NCBI RefSeq assembly: GCF_052114605.1
Contig: NZ_JBFRFB010000005.1
Coordinates: 1-64,000 of the forward strand
Direction: 5' to 3'
From: Microvirga sp052114605
GTDB taxonomy: Bacteria; Pseudomonadota; Alphaproteobacteria; Rhizobiales; Beijerinckiaceae
Length of the DNA stretch: 64,000 nucleotides
The notes beneath the pieces are model-generated. The model made no database searches. It saw only the letters and a program-made list of their open reading frames with translations, and was not told where the DNA came from. Positions 17,666 through 27,253 of the stretch are shown piece by piece. Position numbers and translations under genes: made by a program. The first letter of the stretch is position 1. The number at the start of each line of letters is the position of its first letter.

Positions 17666-17692
17666 AGCGCCGCATCGGAGAGATGCGGCGCT
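17666..17692. terminator. hairpin between convergent genes
   Basis: AGCGCCGCATC (17666-17676) pairs perfectly with GATGCGGCGCT (17682-17692) around a 5-nt loop, between the ends of the hypothetical gene and cysK. No long T-run on either side, so termination strength is uncertain. Confidence 0.6.
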
Positions 17693-17709
17693 TACCATTT
17701 GCTCAATGC

Positions 17710-18741
17710 TCAGATGAGACCTGCATCGATCGTGCTCGTGCGCTCCAGCCATTCCGGCACCGGAAGATTCTTCTCGCGCAGGAAAGCCGGATTGAAGAGC
17801 TTGGACTGATAGCGTGTGCCGTAATCACACAACACCGTCACGATGGTGTGGCCTGGCCCGAGGTGCCGCGCGAGGCGGATCGCGCCCGCCACGTTGATGC
17901 CGGACGATCCGCCGAGGCACAGGCCTTCATGCTCGAGCAGATCGAAGATGACCGGCAGCGCCTCCTCGTCGGGAATCTGGAACGACAGGTCGATAGGCGC
18001 GCCTTCCAGGTTCTTGGTGATGCGTCCCTGCCCGATGCCCTCGGTGATAGACGATCCCGTCGATTTGAGCTCGCCCGTCGTGTAGTAACTGTGAAGCGCC
18101 GCGCCTAATGGGTCCGCAAGCGCGATGGTCACTTTCGGGTTGCGCTCCTTCAGCGCCATGCCGACGCCCGCCAGCGTGCCGCCCGTACCAACCGCGCAGG
18201 TAAATCCATCGACCTTGCCATCCGTCTGCTCCCAGATTTCCGGCCCCGTCGTCTCGATATGTGCCTGACGGTTTGCCACGTTGTCGAACTGGTTGGCCCA
18301 GATCGCGCCACTCGGCTCGGACTCGGCAAGGCGCTCGGCCAAGCGCCCTGAGACCTTCACGTAGTTGTTCGGGTTGGCATAAGGCACGGCGGGAACCTCG
18401 ATCAGTTCCGCGCCGGCGAGCCGGAGCATGTCCTTCTTCTCCTGGCTCTGCGTGTCCGGGATCACGATGACCGTCCTGAACCCCATCGCATTGGCCACAA
18501 GCGCGAGCCCGATGCCCGTATTGCCCGCCGTGCCTTCCACGATCACGCCGCCGGGCTTCAGGAGCCCGCGCTTCACCGCATCCTGGATGATGAAGAGCGC
18601 CGCTCGGTCCTTCACCGATTGCCCGGGATTCATGAACTCGGCCTTGCCTAGGATCGTGCAGCCGGTCACTTCGGAGGCTTGGCGAAGCTTGATGAGCGGC
18701 GTGTTGCCGATTGCGGCTGGAACATCGGGCTTGATGGACAT
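17710..18741 (-). CDS. cysK: cysteine synthase A (O-acetylserine sulfhydrylase)
   Basis: PLP enzyme making L-cysteine from O-acetylserine and sulfide. From ATG 18741 (MSIKPDV) it has 343 residues; ATG 18753 is also possible, and the longer frame to 18816 is unlikely. The PLP lysine is in NPGQSVKDRAA, the asparagine loop is EGTAGNTGIGLA, and the phosphate-binding Gly-rich loop is AVGTGGTLAGVG. C-terminal SSGINVAGAIRLA is typical of CysK/CBS-like enzymes. Divergent from a sulfur-compound permease across an AT-rich region with palindromes, so both are probably co-regulated by sulfur status. Confidence 0.93.
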   Translation of the reverse strand: MSIKPDVPAAIGNTPLIKLRQASEVTGCTILGKAEFMNPGQSVKDRAALFIIQDAVKRGLLKPGGVIVEGTAGNTGIGLALVANAMGFRTVIVIPDTQSQEKKDMLRLAGAELIEVPAVPYANPNNYVKVSGRLAERLAESEPSGAIWANQFDNVANRQAHIETTGPEIWEQTDGKVDGFTCAVGTGGTLAGVGMALKERNPKVTIALADPLGAALHSYYTTGELKSTGSSITEGIGQGRITKNLEGAPIDLSFQIPDEEALPVIFDLLEHEGLCLGGSSGINVAGAIRLARHLGPGHTIVTVLCDYGTRYQSKLFNPAFLREKNLPVPEWLERTSTIDAGLI

Positions 18742-18826
18742 GGTGGCGGTCATCCTTGGGAGAATGGAAAGAAGCATCGGCCCGAAAGCCTGACGGAGCA
18801 ATCCGGTTAATTTCACATCTTTAATC

Positions 18827-18882
18827 AGATAATATCTATCAAATTACAAGACTTGACGTTCTTTAAAAAGAACCACATGTTC
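18827..18882. promoter_or_regulatory. palindromes in the cysK / yeeE-like divergent promoter region
   Basis: Three inverted repeats cluster in AT-rich DNA: AGATAATATCT (18827-18837), GTTCTTTAAAAAGAAC (18858-18873, perfect), and the overlapping GAACCACATGTTC (18870-18882). TTGACG at 18853-18858 could be a -35 element for the permease. These are candidate operators for a sulfur-responsive regulator; the regulator is not identified. Confidence 0.5.
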
Positions 18883-18933
18883 CTTGCGCAGGTCTTTTTG
18901 ACCTTTTGCCACCCCATTCAGCAAGGAATAATC

Positions 18934-20169
18934 ATGTCCGGCTCTGCAGTGGCTTCGCCTCTTTCCATTGGAAACCGTGCAAGCCTGACCATCAACGCCC
19001 CGGCCTCGCTCGCAGCAGCATTGGGCATCATCGGCGGCTCGGCCCTCCTGGGCGCGATCATCAATCCCAAACAGGCGGCGCTTTATGTGCTCGGCGCGGC
19101 GCTTGGCCTCGTGCTCTACCATGCCGCCTTCGGCTTCACCTCCGCCTGGCGCGTTTTCATCGCCGACCGGCGCGGCGAGGGATTGCGGGCGCAGATGGTG
19201 ATGCTCGCCATCGCCTCCATCCTGTTCTTCCCGGTCCTGGCTTCAGGCACCCTCTTCGGCCAGCCGGTGGCGGGCAACGTGTCGCCTGCCGGCGTCGGCG
19301 TCGTGTTCGGCGCCTTCATCTTCGGCATCGGCATGCAGATGGGCGGCGGCTGCGCCTCCGGCACGCTGTATACGGTGGGCGGCGGCTCCACGCGCATGCT
19401 GATCACGCTCGCGGCCTTCATCGCAGGCTCGGCCATCGGTGCCGCGCATCTGCATTGGTGGGCGGCCCTGCCGAGCCTGCCGAAGATCTCAATCATCGAA
19501 CTCTGGGGTCCTTGGACTGCGCTTGCGGTGCAGCTTGCCGTCTTCGCCGTCATCGCAGGCGTGACGGTGGTACTGGAGAAGCGCCGACATGGTCAGCTCA
19601 TCCAGCCCGCTCCTTCCCCACGCCAAGGCCTTGCGCGCTTCACACGCGGTCCGTGGCCGCTGGTGGCCGGCGCCGTGGCGCTCGCGCTCCTGAACTTCGT
19701 GACGCTCTACCTTGCTGGACGTCCCTGGGGCGTGACCTCGGCCTTCGCTCTCTGGGGCTCGAAGATCGCCGCCGTCATCGGCTTCGACGTTGCGAGCTGG
19801 CCCTATTGGTCGAGCCCGGCCAGTCAGGCCGCGTTGAAAAGCAGCATCTTCACCGATGTCACCACCGTGATGGATTTCGGCATCATCCTCGGCGCGTTGC
19901 TCGCGGCATCGCTCGCAGGCCGCTTTGCTCCGACCTGGAAGGTTCCGCTGCGCTCGGCCGTTGCCGCCATCGTCGGCGGCCTGCTTCTGGGCTATGGCGC
20001 GCGTCTGGCCTATGGCTGCAATATCGGCGCGTACTTCTCCGGCATCGCCTCGGGCAGCTTCCACGGTTGGGTCTGGCTGGTGGCGGCGTTTGCAGGCAAC
20101 GTGCTCGGCACACGCATCCGCCCGCTCTTCGGCCTAGAAGTGGAGCGCGTGAAGCTCACGGGCTGCTGA
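18934..20169 (+). CDS. YeeE/YedE (TsuA-like) sulfur-compound permease
   Basis: 411 residues from ATG 18934, which follows AAGGAATAATC; the 27 residues encoded upstream look non-coding. Inner-membrane protein with about ten helices in two halves. The first half carries GGGCASGTLYTVGGGS and the second YGCNIGAYFSGIASGSFHGW. These cysteine-bearing loops are the conserved thiosulfate-relay sites of TsuA/YeeE transporters. A role in uptake of thiosulfate or a related sulfur anion fits its divergence from cysK, since thiosulfate and sulfide feed cysteine synthesis. Substrate is inferred from family. Confidence 0.87.
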   Translation: MSGSAVASPLSIGNRASLTINAPASLAAALGIIGGSALLGAIINPKQAALYVLGAALGLVLYHAAFGFTSAWRVFIADRRGEGLRAQMVMLAIASILFFPVLASGTLFGQPVAGNVSPAGVGVVFGAFIFGIGMQMGGGCASGTLYTVGGGSTRMLITLAAFIAGSAIGAAHLHWWAALPSLPKISIIELWGPWTALAVQLAVFAVIAGVTVVLEKRRHGQLIQPAPSPRQGLARFTRGPWPLVAGAVALALLNFVTLYLAGRPWGVTSAFALWGSKIAAVIGFDVASWPYWSSPASQAALKSSIFTDVTTVMDFGIILGALLAASLAGRFAPTWKVPLRSAVAAIVGGLLLGYGARLAYGCNIGAYFSGIASGSFHGWVWLVAAFAGNVLGTRIRPLFGLEVERVKLTGC

Positions 20170-20185
20170 GATCAGCCGTCATCAA

Positions 20186-20222
20186 AGAAAGAGGCTCCCG
20201 GCTCACGCCGCGGAGCCTTTTT
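20186..20222. terminator. terminator between the sulfur permease and oxyR
   Basis: AGGCTCC (20192-20198) pairs with GGAGCCT (20212-20218), followed by TTTTT on the plus strand and preceded by AAAG, so it ends the permease transcript. The loop overlaps the oxyR stop codon, so the convergent genes share this terminator. Confidence 0.75.
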
Positions 20223-21111
20223 CATGCGCACGGATCGTCTGGATGAGTTCGCCGAGCGCGGTGAAATCCTTCTTACGGCCCGATGTCCGCCGCCATGCGA
20301 GCCCCAGCGTTCGCATGGGTGGATTATCCGGGAAGGGAATGAGCGCAACACGCTGACGGTCCACCTCCGTCGCGGCGCAGAGTTCCGGCAGCAGCGTGAT
20401 GCCATGGCCTGCTGCAACCATCTGCATGATGGTGGTGAGCGAAGCCGCACCGAGCGCCCGACGCGCCTGCATGTTGGCGATCTGGCAGTATTGCAACGCC
20501 TGATCACGCAGGCAGTGCCCCTCTTCCAGCAACAACAGACGCTCCTCCCCAATGCGCTCGCGCAAATCGGGGGCGTTCCACCGCTCCGCCTCCTGCGCCT
20601 GCACGGCGATGAGGAAGGTGTCGTCGAAGAGCGGCAAGGATTCGAGCTGCGCGCTCTGCACGGGCAAGGCGACCAGCACGACATCGAGCTCGCCGCGCAT
20701 CAACTCGTCCATCAGAATATCGGTTTGCGTCTCGCGGATCTGAAGATCGATCTCGGGATAATGCCGGGCCAACTCAGTGAGGATTGCGGGCAGCAGATAA
20801 GGCGCGACCGAGGGAATGATGCCGAGGCGTACGGGGCCGGAGAGTACGCCGTTGTGCTGACGCGCGAATTCGGACAATTCCCGCACCTGAGCGAGAATGC
20901 TCCCGGCACGCTCCGCGATCTCCTGGCCCGCAGAAGTCAGCACGACCGCGTTGCCTCGTCGCTCGACCAGATTCACACCGAGTTCGCGCTCAAGCTCCTT
21001 GATCTGCATGGAGAGGGCGGGCTGCGTCACAGCGCATTGGGCCGCTGCCATGCCGAAATGCTTTATACGCGCCAGCGCTTCGAAATATCGGAGTTGCCTG
21101 ATTGTAACCAT
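20203..21111 (-). CDS. oxyR: LysR-type peroxide sensor OxyR
   Basis: 302 residues from ATG 21111 (MVTIRQLRYF). The N-terminal winged helix (about 1-60) has FGMAAAQCAVTQPALSMQIKELE. The C-terminal sensor domain carries EEGHCLRDQALQYC, whose two cysteines, nine residues apart, match the redox pair Cys199/Cys208 of E. coli OxyR. On oxidation by hydrogen peroxide OxyR activates catalase and related genes. It is divergent from katA with ~100 bp between the start codons, the standard arrangement for direct control. Confidence 0.93.
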   Translation of the reverse strand: MVTIRQLRYFEALARIKHFGMAAAQCAVTQPALSMQIKELERELGVNLVERRGNAVVLTSAGQEIAERAGSILAQVRELSEFARQHNGVLSGPVRLGIIPSVAPYLLPAILTELARHYPEIDLQIRETQTDILMDELMRGELDVVLVALPVQSAQLESLPLFDDTFLIAVQAQEAERWNAPDLRERIGEERLLLLEEGHCLRDQALQYCQIANMQARRALGAASLTTIMQMVAAGHGITLLPELCAATEVDRQRVALIPFPDNPPMRTLGLAWRRTSGRKKDFTALGELIQTIRAHEKGSAA

Positions 21112-21208
21112 GATGCCGATAAGAATATCTGATCGCAATCTATAATCAATGTAATTGGACCTTATGCCTTCCTCACTTCATGGTGCCGCCTCAATAAAGG
21201 GGATGACC
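21112..21208. promoter_or_regulatory. oxyR-katA divergent promoter region
   Basis: The ~100 bp between the two start codons are AT-rich in their left half, with GATAAGAATATC and ATCTATAATCAATG stretches that offer spaced ATC/GAT half-sites as seen in OxyR operators. I cannot fit the full four-element OxyR consensus without an alignment. Confidence 0.5.
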
Positions 21209-22675
21209 ATGACAAAACCAACAACAATGACCACCACGGGCGGTGCACCGGTTCCGGACAATCAGAACAGCGCCTCCGCCGGTCCACGCGGCCCGCTGCT
21301 GCTGCAGGATTACCAGCTCGTCGAGAAGCTGGCGCACCAGAACCGCGAGCGCATCCCCGAGCGCGTTGTGCATGCCAAAGGTTCGGCTGCCTATGGCACG
21401 CTGACCGTCACCAACGATATCAGCCAGTATTCCAAGGCCAAGGTCTTCTCGGAAATCGGCAAGCAGACGGAAGTGTTCCTTCGCTTCTCCACCGTTGCCG
21501 GCGAGCGCGGAGCCGCCGATGCGGAGCGCGACGTGCGCGGCTTCGCCCTGAAGGTCTACACGGAAGAGGGCAACTGGGACATCGTGGGCAACAACACGCC
21601 CGTGTTCTTCGTGCGCGATCCTGTGAAATTCCCCGACTTCATCCGTACGCAGAAGCGTCATCCCTCGACCAATCTGCGTTCGCCGACGGCGATGTGGGAC
21701 TTCTGGTCGCTCAGCCCCGAATCGCTGCATCAGGTCACGATCCTGTTCTCCGACCGCGGCCTGCCTCAGGGCTACCGCTTCATGCACGGCTTCGGCTCGC
21801 ACACTTACTCGTTCATCAACGAGGCCGGCGAGCGCTTCTGGGTGAAATTCCACTTCAAGTCCATGCAGGGCATCAAGACCTGGACAAATGAAGAGGGCAA
21901 TGCCGTCATCGCCCAGGACCGCGAGAGCGCCCAGCGCGATCTCTATGAGGCCATCGAAGGCGGCAAATTCCCGCGCTGGAAGTTCTGCGTGCAGATCATG
22001 CCCGAGACGGATGCGGAGAAGACCTCCTACAACCCGTTCGACGTCACGAAGGTGTGGCCGCACGGCGAGTATCCGCTGATCGAGGTCGGCGTTCTCGAGC
22101 TCAACCGCAACGCCGCGCATTACTTCGCCGAGGTCGAGCAATCCTCGTTCTCGCCGTCGAACATCGTGCCGGGCATCGGCTTCTCGCCCGACAAGATGCT
22201 GCAGGGCCGCATTTTCGCCTATGCGGATGCGCATCGCTATCGCGTCGGCACGCATTACGAGGCGCTGCCGGTGAACCGTCCGCGCTGCCCGGTGAACCAC
22301 TACCATGCCGATGGCGGCATGCTGTTCGAGACGCCGAACCGGGGCGACGCCTATTACGAGCCGAACTCCTTCAACGGACCGGTTCAGTCCTCCCGCGCCG
22401 CCGAGCCGCCGCTGAAGATCTCGGGCGATGCCGACCGCTACGATCACCGCGCCGGCAACGACGACTACAAGCAGCCAGGCGATCTCTTCCGCCTCATGAC
22501 GCCGGATGAGCAGGGCCGTCTCATGGACAACATCGCGGCAGCGATGCAGGGCGTGCCGGGAGAAATCGTGAAGCGCCAGATCGTGCACTTCTACCTCGCC
22601 GACAAGGCCTATGGCCTGGGCGTGGCGGAACGCATGGGCCTGAAGGGCGCCGTGATGATCCAGGCGGCCGAATAA
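21209..22675 (+). CDS. katA: monofunctional haem catalase
   Basis: 488 residues from ATG 21209, with AAAGGGG at suitable spacing; ATG 21203 is nearly in contact with it. Small-subunit, clade 3-like length. Distal-side His in RVVHAKGSAAYG and Asn in DIVGNNTPVFFVRDP, and the proximal haem-ligand Tyr in RIFAYADAHRYRVG, are all present. Converts hydrogen peroxide to water and oxygen in the cytoplasm. Control by the divergent oxyR is strongly suggested. Followed by a strong terminator. Confidence 0.96.
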   Translation: MTKPTTMTTTGGAPVPDNQNSASAGPRGPLLLQDYQLVEKLAHQNRERIPERVVHAKGSAAYGTLTVTNDISQYSKAKVFSEIGKQTEVFLRFSTVAGERGAADAERDVRGFALKVYTEEGNWDIVGNNTPVFFVRDPVKFPDFIRTQKRHPSTNLRSPTAMWDFWSLSPESLHQVTILFSDRGLPQGYRFMHGFGSHTYSFINEAGERFWVKFHFKSMQGIKTWTNEEGNAVIAQDRESAQRDLYEAIEGGKFPRWKFCVQIMPETDAEKTSYNPFDVTKVWPHGEYPLIEVGVLELNRNAAHYFAEVEQSSFSPSNIVPGIGFSPDKMLQGRIFAYADAHRYRVGTHYEALPVNRPRCPVNHYHADGGMLFETPNRGDAYYEPNSFNGPVQSSRAAEPPLKISGDADRYDHRAGNDDYKQPGDLFRLMTPDEQGRLMDNIAAAMQGVPGEIVKRQIVHFYLADKAYGLGVAERMGLKGAVMIQAAE

Positions 22676-22694
22676 AAAAGCCGTAGGGCAAAAC

Positions 22695-22735
22695 AAAAAC
22701 GGCTCGGGATCGCTCCCGAGCCGTTTTTGTTTTTC
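22695..22735 (+). terminator. rho-independent terminator of katA
   Basis: AAAAACGGCTCGGGA pairs with TCCCGAGCCGTTTTT around TCGC and is followed by GTTTTT. Starts about 20 bp after the catalase stop. Confidence 0.92.
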
Positions 22736-22748
22736 GATGATCCCACTA

Positions 22749-22785
22749 TCATTCCGGGGCGGCTCGTAGAGCCGCCCCGGAATGA
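22749..22785. repeat. minimal GTCATTCC-type palindrome
   Basis: TCATTCCGGGGCGGCTC (22749-22765) pairs perfectly over 17 bp with GAGCCGCCCCGGAATGA (22769-22785), loop GTA. The ends match those of the larger compound repeats at 30640, 31671, 45695 and 53163. It lies between convergent katA and the MBL gene. Confidence 0.8.
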
Positions 22786-22799
22786 CAAGAGGTATGTGC

Positions 22800-23450
22800 T
22801 TAAAGCAGCTCTTCACCTTGCAGGAACGGGTTCGTCTGCCGCTCCTGACCGATGGTGCTCATGGGGCCGTGGCCGCAGATGAAGGCGATGTCGTCGCCGA
22901 GCGGCAGGAGCTTGTCCTTGATCGAGGCGATCAGCGCTTTGCCGTCGCCGCCGGGGAGATCGACGCGGCCGACGGAGCCCTGGAACAGCACATCGCCCAC
23001 AAGCGCGAAACGCTCCGCTTTCGACACCAGCACGACACTGCCGGGCGAGTGGCCGGGGCAATGCAGCACGTCGAGCGTGAGATCGCCGACAGTGACCGTA
23101 TCGCCTTCGTCGAGCCAGCGGTCGGGCGTGACGGCGCGGGCCGGGAAGCCATAGGCCTGCCCCTGCTCAGCGAGCCGCTGGAGCATGAAATCATCCGCCT
23201 TGTGGGGGCCCTCGACCGGCACGCCGAGCGCATCGCGCAGTTCCGCGGCGCCGCCCGCATGGTCGATATGGCCGTGGGTGAGGATGATCTTTTCCACCTC
23301 GACGCCGCTCTGCGCGATGGCGTCGCGAATGCGCTCCACATCCCCGCCGGGATCGACCACCGCCGCCTTCTTGGTCTTCTCGCACCACAATAACGTGCAA
23401 TTCTGCTGGAAGGGCGTGACGGGAATGATGGCGGCGCGGACGTTCGGCAC
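22800..23450 (-). CDS. MBL-fold metallo-hydrolase (YcbL/GloB-like)
   Basis: 216 residues from a GTG start preceded by AAAGGATC. Metal-binding motif THGHIDHAGG (HxHxDH), then His in CPGHSPGS, Asp in LVGDVLF and His in CGHGPMST, so both metal sites are complete. Length and pattern fit the small YcbL-type hydrolases related to glyoxalase II, which act on thioesters such as S-lactoylglutathione. The neighbouring glutathione-dependent formaldehyde genes agree with a thiol-ester substrate, but this is inference. Confidence 0.85.
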   Translation of the reverse strand: MPNVRAAIIPVTPFQQNCTLLWCEKTKKAAVVDPGGDVERIRDAIAQSGVEVEKIILTHGHIDHAGGAAELRDALGVPVEGPHKADDFMLQRLAEQGQAYGFPARAVTPDRWLDEGDTVTVGDLTLDVLHCPGHSPGSVVLVSKAERFALVGDVLFQGSVGRVDLPGGDGKALIASIKDKLLPLGDDIAFICGHGPMSTIGQERQTNPFLQGEELL

Positions 23451-23592
23451 GGGCTGATCCTTTGCTTTTCGAAGAGAGACATATGCCCGACGGGCGCATC
23501 TGGAAAGCCTGAGAAGAGCGGCCTGCCTCCATTGACCTTGGGTCGCACCACTTCACATAGTCCACCTCATCGAATCACGAGGAGAGATGAGC

Positions 23593-24705
<1,113 letters not shown>

Positions 24706-24720
24706 GTAGGGGATACGGCA

Positions 24721-25566
24721 TTGAGTTTCGAGGTCGTCTCAAAATCGCGTTGCTTCGCCGGCACGCAAGTCATCTACCGTCATGCCTCAAAGGAAACCGG
24801 CACGCCGATGCGCGTGGCGGTTTACATTCCGCCCCAGGCGCAGCATGGCAAGGTTCCAGTGGTGTGGTTTCTTTCGGGCCTTACCTGCACGGAAGAGAAC
24901 TTCACCGTCAAAGCCGGCGCGCAGCGTGTGGCTTCGGAACTCGGCCTGATCCTTGTCGCTCCCGACACGAGCCCGCGCGGCGAAGATGTGCCGGACGATC
25001 AAGAGGGCGCCTATGATTTCGGCCTCGGCGCGGGTTTCTACGTGGATGCGGCACAGGAGCCGTGGGCGAAGAACTATCGCATGCGTTCCTATATCGAGCG
25101 CGAATTGCCTGCGCTCATCGCCGAGAATTGTCCCGCCGACATGGATCGCCAAGGCATCACCGGCCATTCCATGGGCGGGCATGGCGCGCTGACCATCGCG
25201 TTGCGCAATCCAGGCCGGTTCAAGGCGGTCTCCGCCTTCGCGCCCATCGCTTCACCGATGAACTGTCCCTGGGGCGAGAAAGCCCTATCGAACTATATCG
25301 GGCCTGATCGCGCCGCTTGGCGAGAGTATGATTCCTGCGCCCTCATCGAGAGTGGTGCGCGCGTGCCCGACATTCTCGTCGATCAGGGAACGGCCGACAG
25401 TTTTCTGGAAAGCCAGCTGAAGCCACAATTGCTGGAGCAGGCCTGCGCCAAGGCGGGACAGCCACTCACGCTGCGTCGTCAGGAAGGCTATGACCATTCC
25501 TACTTCTTCATCGCGACTTTCATGGAAGACCATCTGCGCTGGCACGCCGAGCGGCTTCGCGCTTAA
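24721..25566 (+). CDS. fghA: S-formylglutathione hydrolase
   Basis: 281 residues from a TTG start with GGGGAT upstream. Alpha/beta-hydrolase of the esterase D type, splitting S-formylglutathione into formate and glutathione. Nucleophile Ser is in GHSMGGHGAL, the oxyanion region in FLSGLTCTEENF, and the acid and His are in DQGTADSF and YDHSYFFI. Second enzyme of the glutathione-linked formaldehyde pathway encoded with adhC. Its stop overlaps the convergent Nudix gene by 4 bp. Confidence 0.95.
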   Translation: MSFEVVSKSRCFAGTQVIYRHASKETGTPMRVAVYIPPQAQHGKVPVVWFLSGLTCTEENFTVKAGAQRVASELGLILVAPDTSPRGEDVPDDQEGAYDFGLGAGFYVDAAQEPWAKNYRMRSYIERELPALIAENCPADMDRQGITGHSMGGHGALTIALRNPGRFKAVSAFAPIASPMNCPWGEKALSNYIGPDRAAWREYDSCALIESGARVPDILVDQGTADSFLESQLKPQLLEQACAKAGQPLTLRRQEGYDHSYFFIATFMEDHLRWHAERLRA

Positions 25567-26138
25567 ACCTTCCTGAAATGGTCGGGGTAGCGAAGCTGGA
25601 GGGTCTGGACGAGGGCTTGGGTCTTCAGATCCGCAATAGCATTGGTGCGCACAAGATCGGTGAGTTCATCGAAGCCAATCTCCAGCACCTCGATCTCCTC
25701 ATGCTCGTCGGCGACGCCACCTCCTTCGCCGACCCTGTCAGCCTGCGTATAGGGCGCCAGGAACAAGTGCAGCCGCTCGGTGGTGATGCCCGGCGCTGAC
25801 CAGAAGCGGCCTACGGGCTCCAATGTCGTGAGACGAAGGCCCGCTTCCTCCATGGATTCACGGCGGGCGCAGGCTTCAGGCTCATCCTCGTCGAGCAGGC
25901 CCGCGACCGCCTCGAGAAAATCCGGGTGGCCCTCGACATGCATGACGGGCGCCCGGAACTGACGGATGAGAATGACTTTCTGCCTCTCCAAATCGTAGGG
26001 CAGCACGACGGCGGCCTCGCCACTATTGAGGACTTCTCGGATCATCGTCCGGCCATCGGGCATCTGGACGCTCATCTTGAGAATCCTACTCCATCCCTCA
26101 TAGATGGTCTCGATCTGCTTGATCCGATAGGCTGTCAC
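25563..26138 (-). CDS. Nudix hydrolase (ADP-ribose/GDP-mannose pyrophosphatase type)
   Basis: Hydrolyses nucleoside diphosphates linked to another moiety. The complete Nudix box begins at the Gly of AGLLDEDEPEACARRESMEEAGL and keeps G, E, REx2EExG with a typical spacing. The preceding strand VILIRQFRAPV and following region match the NudF/NudK (ADP-ribose or GDP-mannose) group. GTG at 26138 (MTAYRIKQIETIYEGW) with AGGAG upstream gives 191 residues; TTG 26171 is the longest frame. Divergent from a SIR2-domain gene 124 bp away, which makes ADP-ribose an interesting candidate substrate. Confidence 0.85.
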   Translation of the reverse strand: MTAYRIKQIETIYEGWSRILKMSVQMPDGRTMIREVLNSGEAAVVLPYDLERQKVILIRQFRAPVMHVEGHPDFLEAVAGLLDEDEPEACARRESMEEAGLRLTTLEPVGRFWSAPGITTERLHLFLAPYTQADRVGEGGGVADEHEEIEVLEIGFDELTDLVRTNAIADLKTQALVQTLQLRYPDHFRKV

Positions 26139-26262
26139 GGCACCCGCACTCCTCACTAGACCCCAAGACAACTCATGAAACGCTCAAGTTGTCCATGAAT
26201 GTTTCGCACAATGTTGCGGCTCGTGCGTTTATGGGGACACGTTTTGAGTGAAGAGGTGTGGT

Positions 26263-27090
26263 GTGGAAGAGCTGGTCACAGCCATCAGGAACAGGCAGGC
26301 CATCTTGTTCGCGGGGGCTGGCGTGTCGATGACGGTTGGGCTGCCGTCATGGAGCACATTGATCGAACATGTGGCGGAAGAACTCGATATCGACCTGTCC
26401 GCGTTCAAGAACGACGAACTTAGTTATCTGACCTTGGCGGAATTCTACCGCATCCGGCACGGCAGCATCGGCCCTCTGCGCAGCTGGATGGATCGGAGCT
26501 GGACGATTGACGACAACACGCTGAAGTCCTCGAAAGTTCATAAGCTCATCTGCGAGCTCGATTTTCCCATCATCTACACCACCAATTTCGACCGAAACCT
26601 GGAGACCTCTTTCGATCTCCAAGGCAAGGAATATGTCAAGATCGTCAATGCCAAGGATATCGCCCGTGTCCGCGAAGGCGTTCCGCAGATCGTGAAATAT
26701 CACGGAGATTTCGACGACGACGATTCCATCGTCATCGCGGAGACGGACTATCTCGACCGCCTGTCATTCGAATCACCGCTCGATATCAAGTTCCGCGCGG
26801 ATGCACTTGGCAAAACGATTCTGTTCATCGGCTACAGCATGAGTGACCTGAACATCCGCTTTCTCATGCATCGGCTCTGGAAGACATGGGCCGGCTCCGG
26901 CTATGAGCGCGACCGGCCACAATCCTACGTCTTCACACTCCGTCCCAACCCCATCGAGCAGGCTGTTCTGGAGCAATGGGGCTTACGCGTTCTCACGGAG
27001 AAGGATTGTCCTCAGCAGGAAGCGCTGGAGGTCTTCCTCACGAGGTTGCGCGAAGCCGTATGCAAGGAAGATTCCTGCCATCGCAAATAG
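26263..27090 (+). CDS. SIR2-family protein (SIR2_2-like), possible NAD-degrading effector
   Basis: 275 residues from GTG 26263 with AAGAGG six bases upstream; GTG 26248 is an alternative. The Rossmann-type SIR2 core shows the NAD motif ILFAGAGVSMTVGLPSW near the start, TTNFDRNLE around the middle, VKYHGDFDDDD with the catalytic-type His, and LFIGYSMSDLNIRFLM. This belongs to the bacterial SIR2_2 group rather than to CobB deacetylases, since no zinc cysteines are seen. Members often serve as NAD hydrolases in antiphage systems, but many are uncharacterised. It stands alone, without an obvious sensor partner, divergent from a Nudix hydrolase. Confidence 0.82.
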   Translation: MEELVTAIRNRQAILFAGAGVSMTVGLPSWSTLIEHVAEELDIDLSAFKNDELSYLTLAEFYRIRHGSIGPLRSWMDRSWTIDDNTLKSSKVHKLICELDFPIIYTTNFDRNLETSFDLQGKEYVKIVNAKDIARVREGVPQIVKYHGDFDDDDSIVIAETDYLDRLSFESPLDIKFRADALGKTILFIGYSMSDLNIRFLMHRLWKTWAGSGYERDRPQSYVFTLRPNPIEQAVLEQWGLRVLTEKDCPQQEALEVFLTRLREAVCKEDSCHRK

Positions 27091-27253
27091 AGCTTGCGGC
27101 AAACATGAACAATTTGTAATTCGCTCCTCAATAGCCCCGCTTGTAGATTATACGCGCGGAAAAGTGTTCGTCCTCTGCGCCCTTTGCATGGCTGCCGAGG
27201 CAACCGCATTGCATTTTTGACGTTTCATCTCAGACCTATTGAAGAGCGGATTA

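Noticed and set aside
21191..22816. 541-codon minus-strand frame opposite katA
   Set aside because: Compositional shadow of the catalase gene; lacks domains and spans the katA terminator and a repeat.
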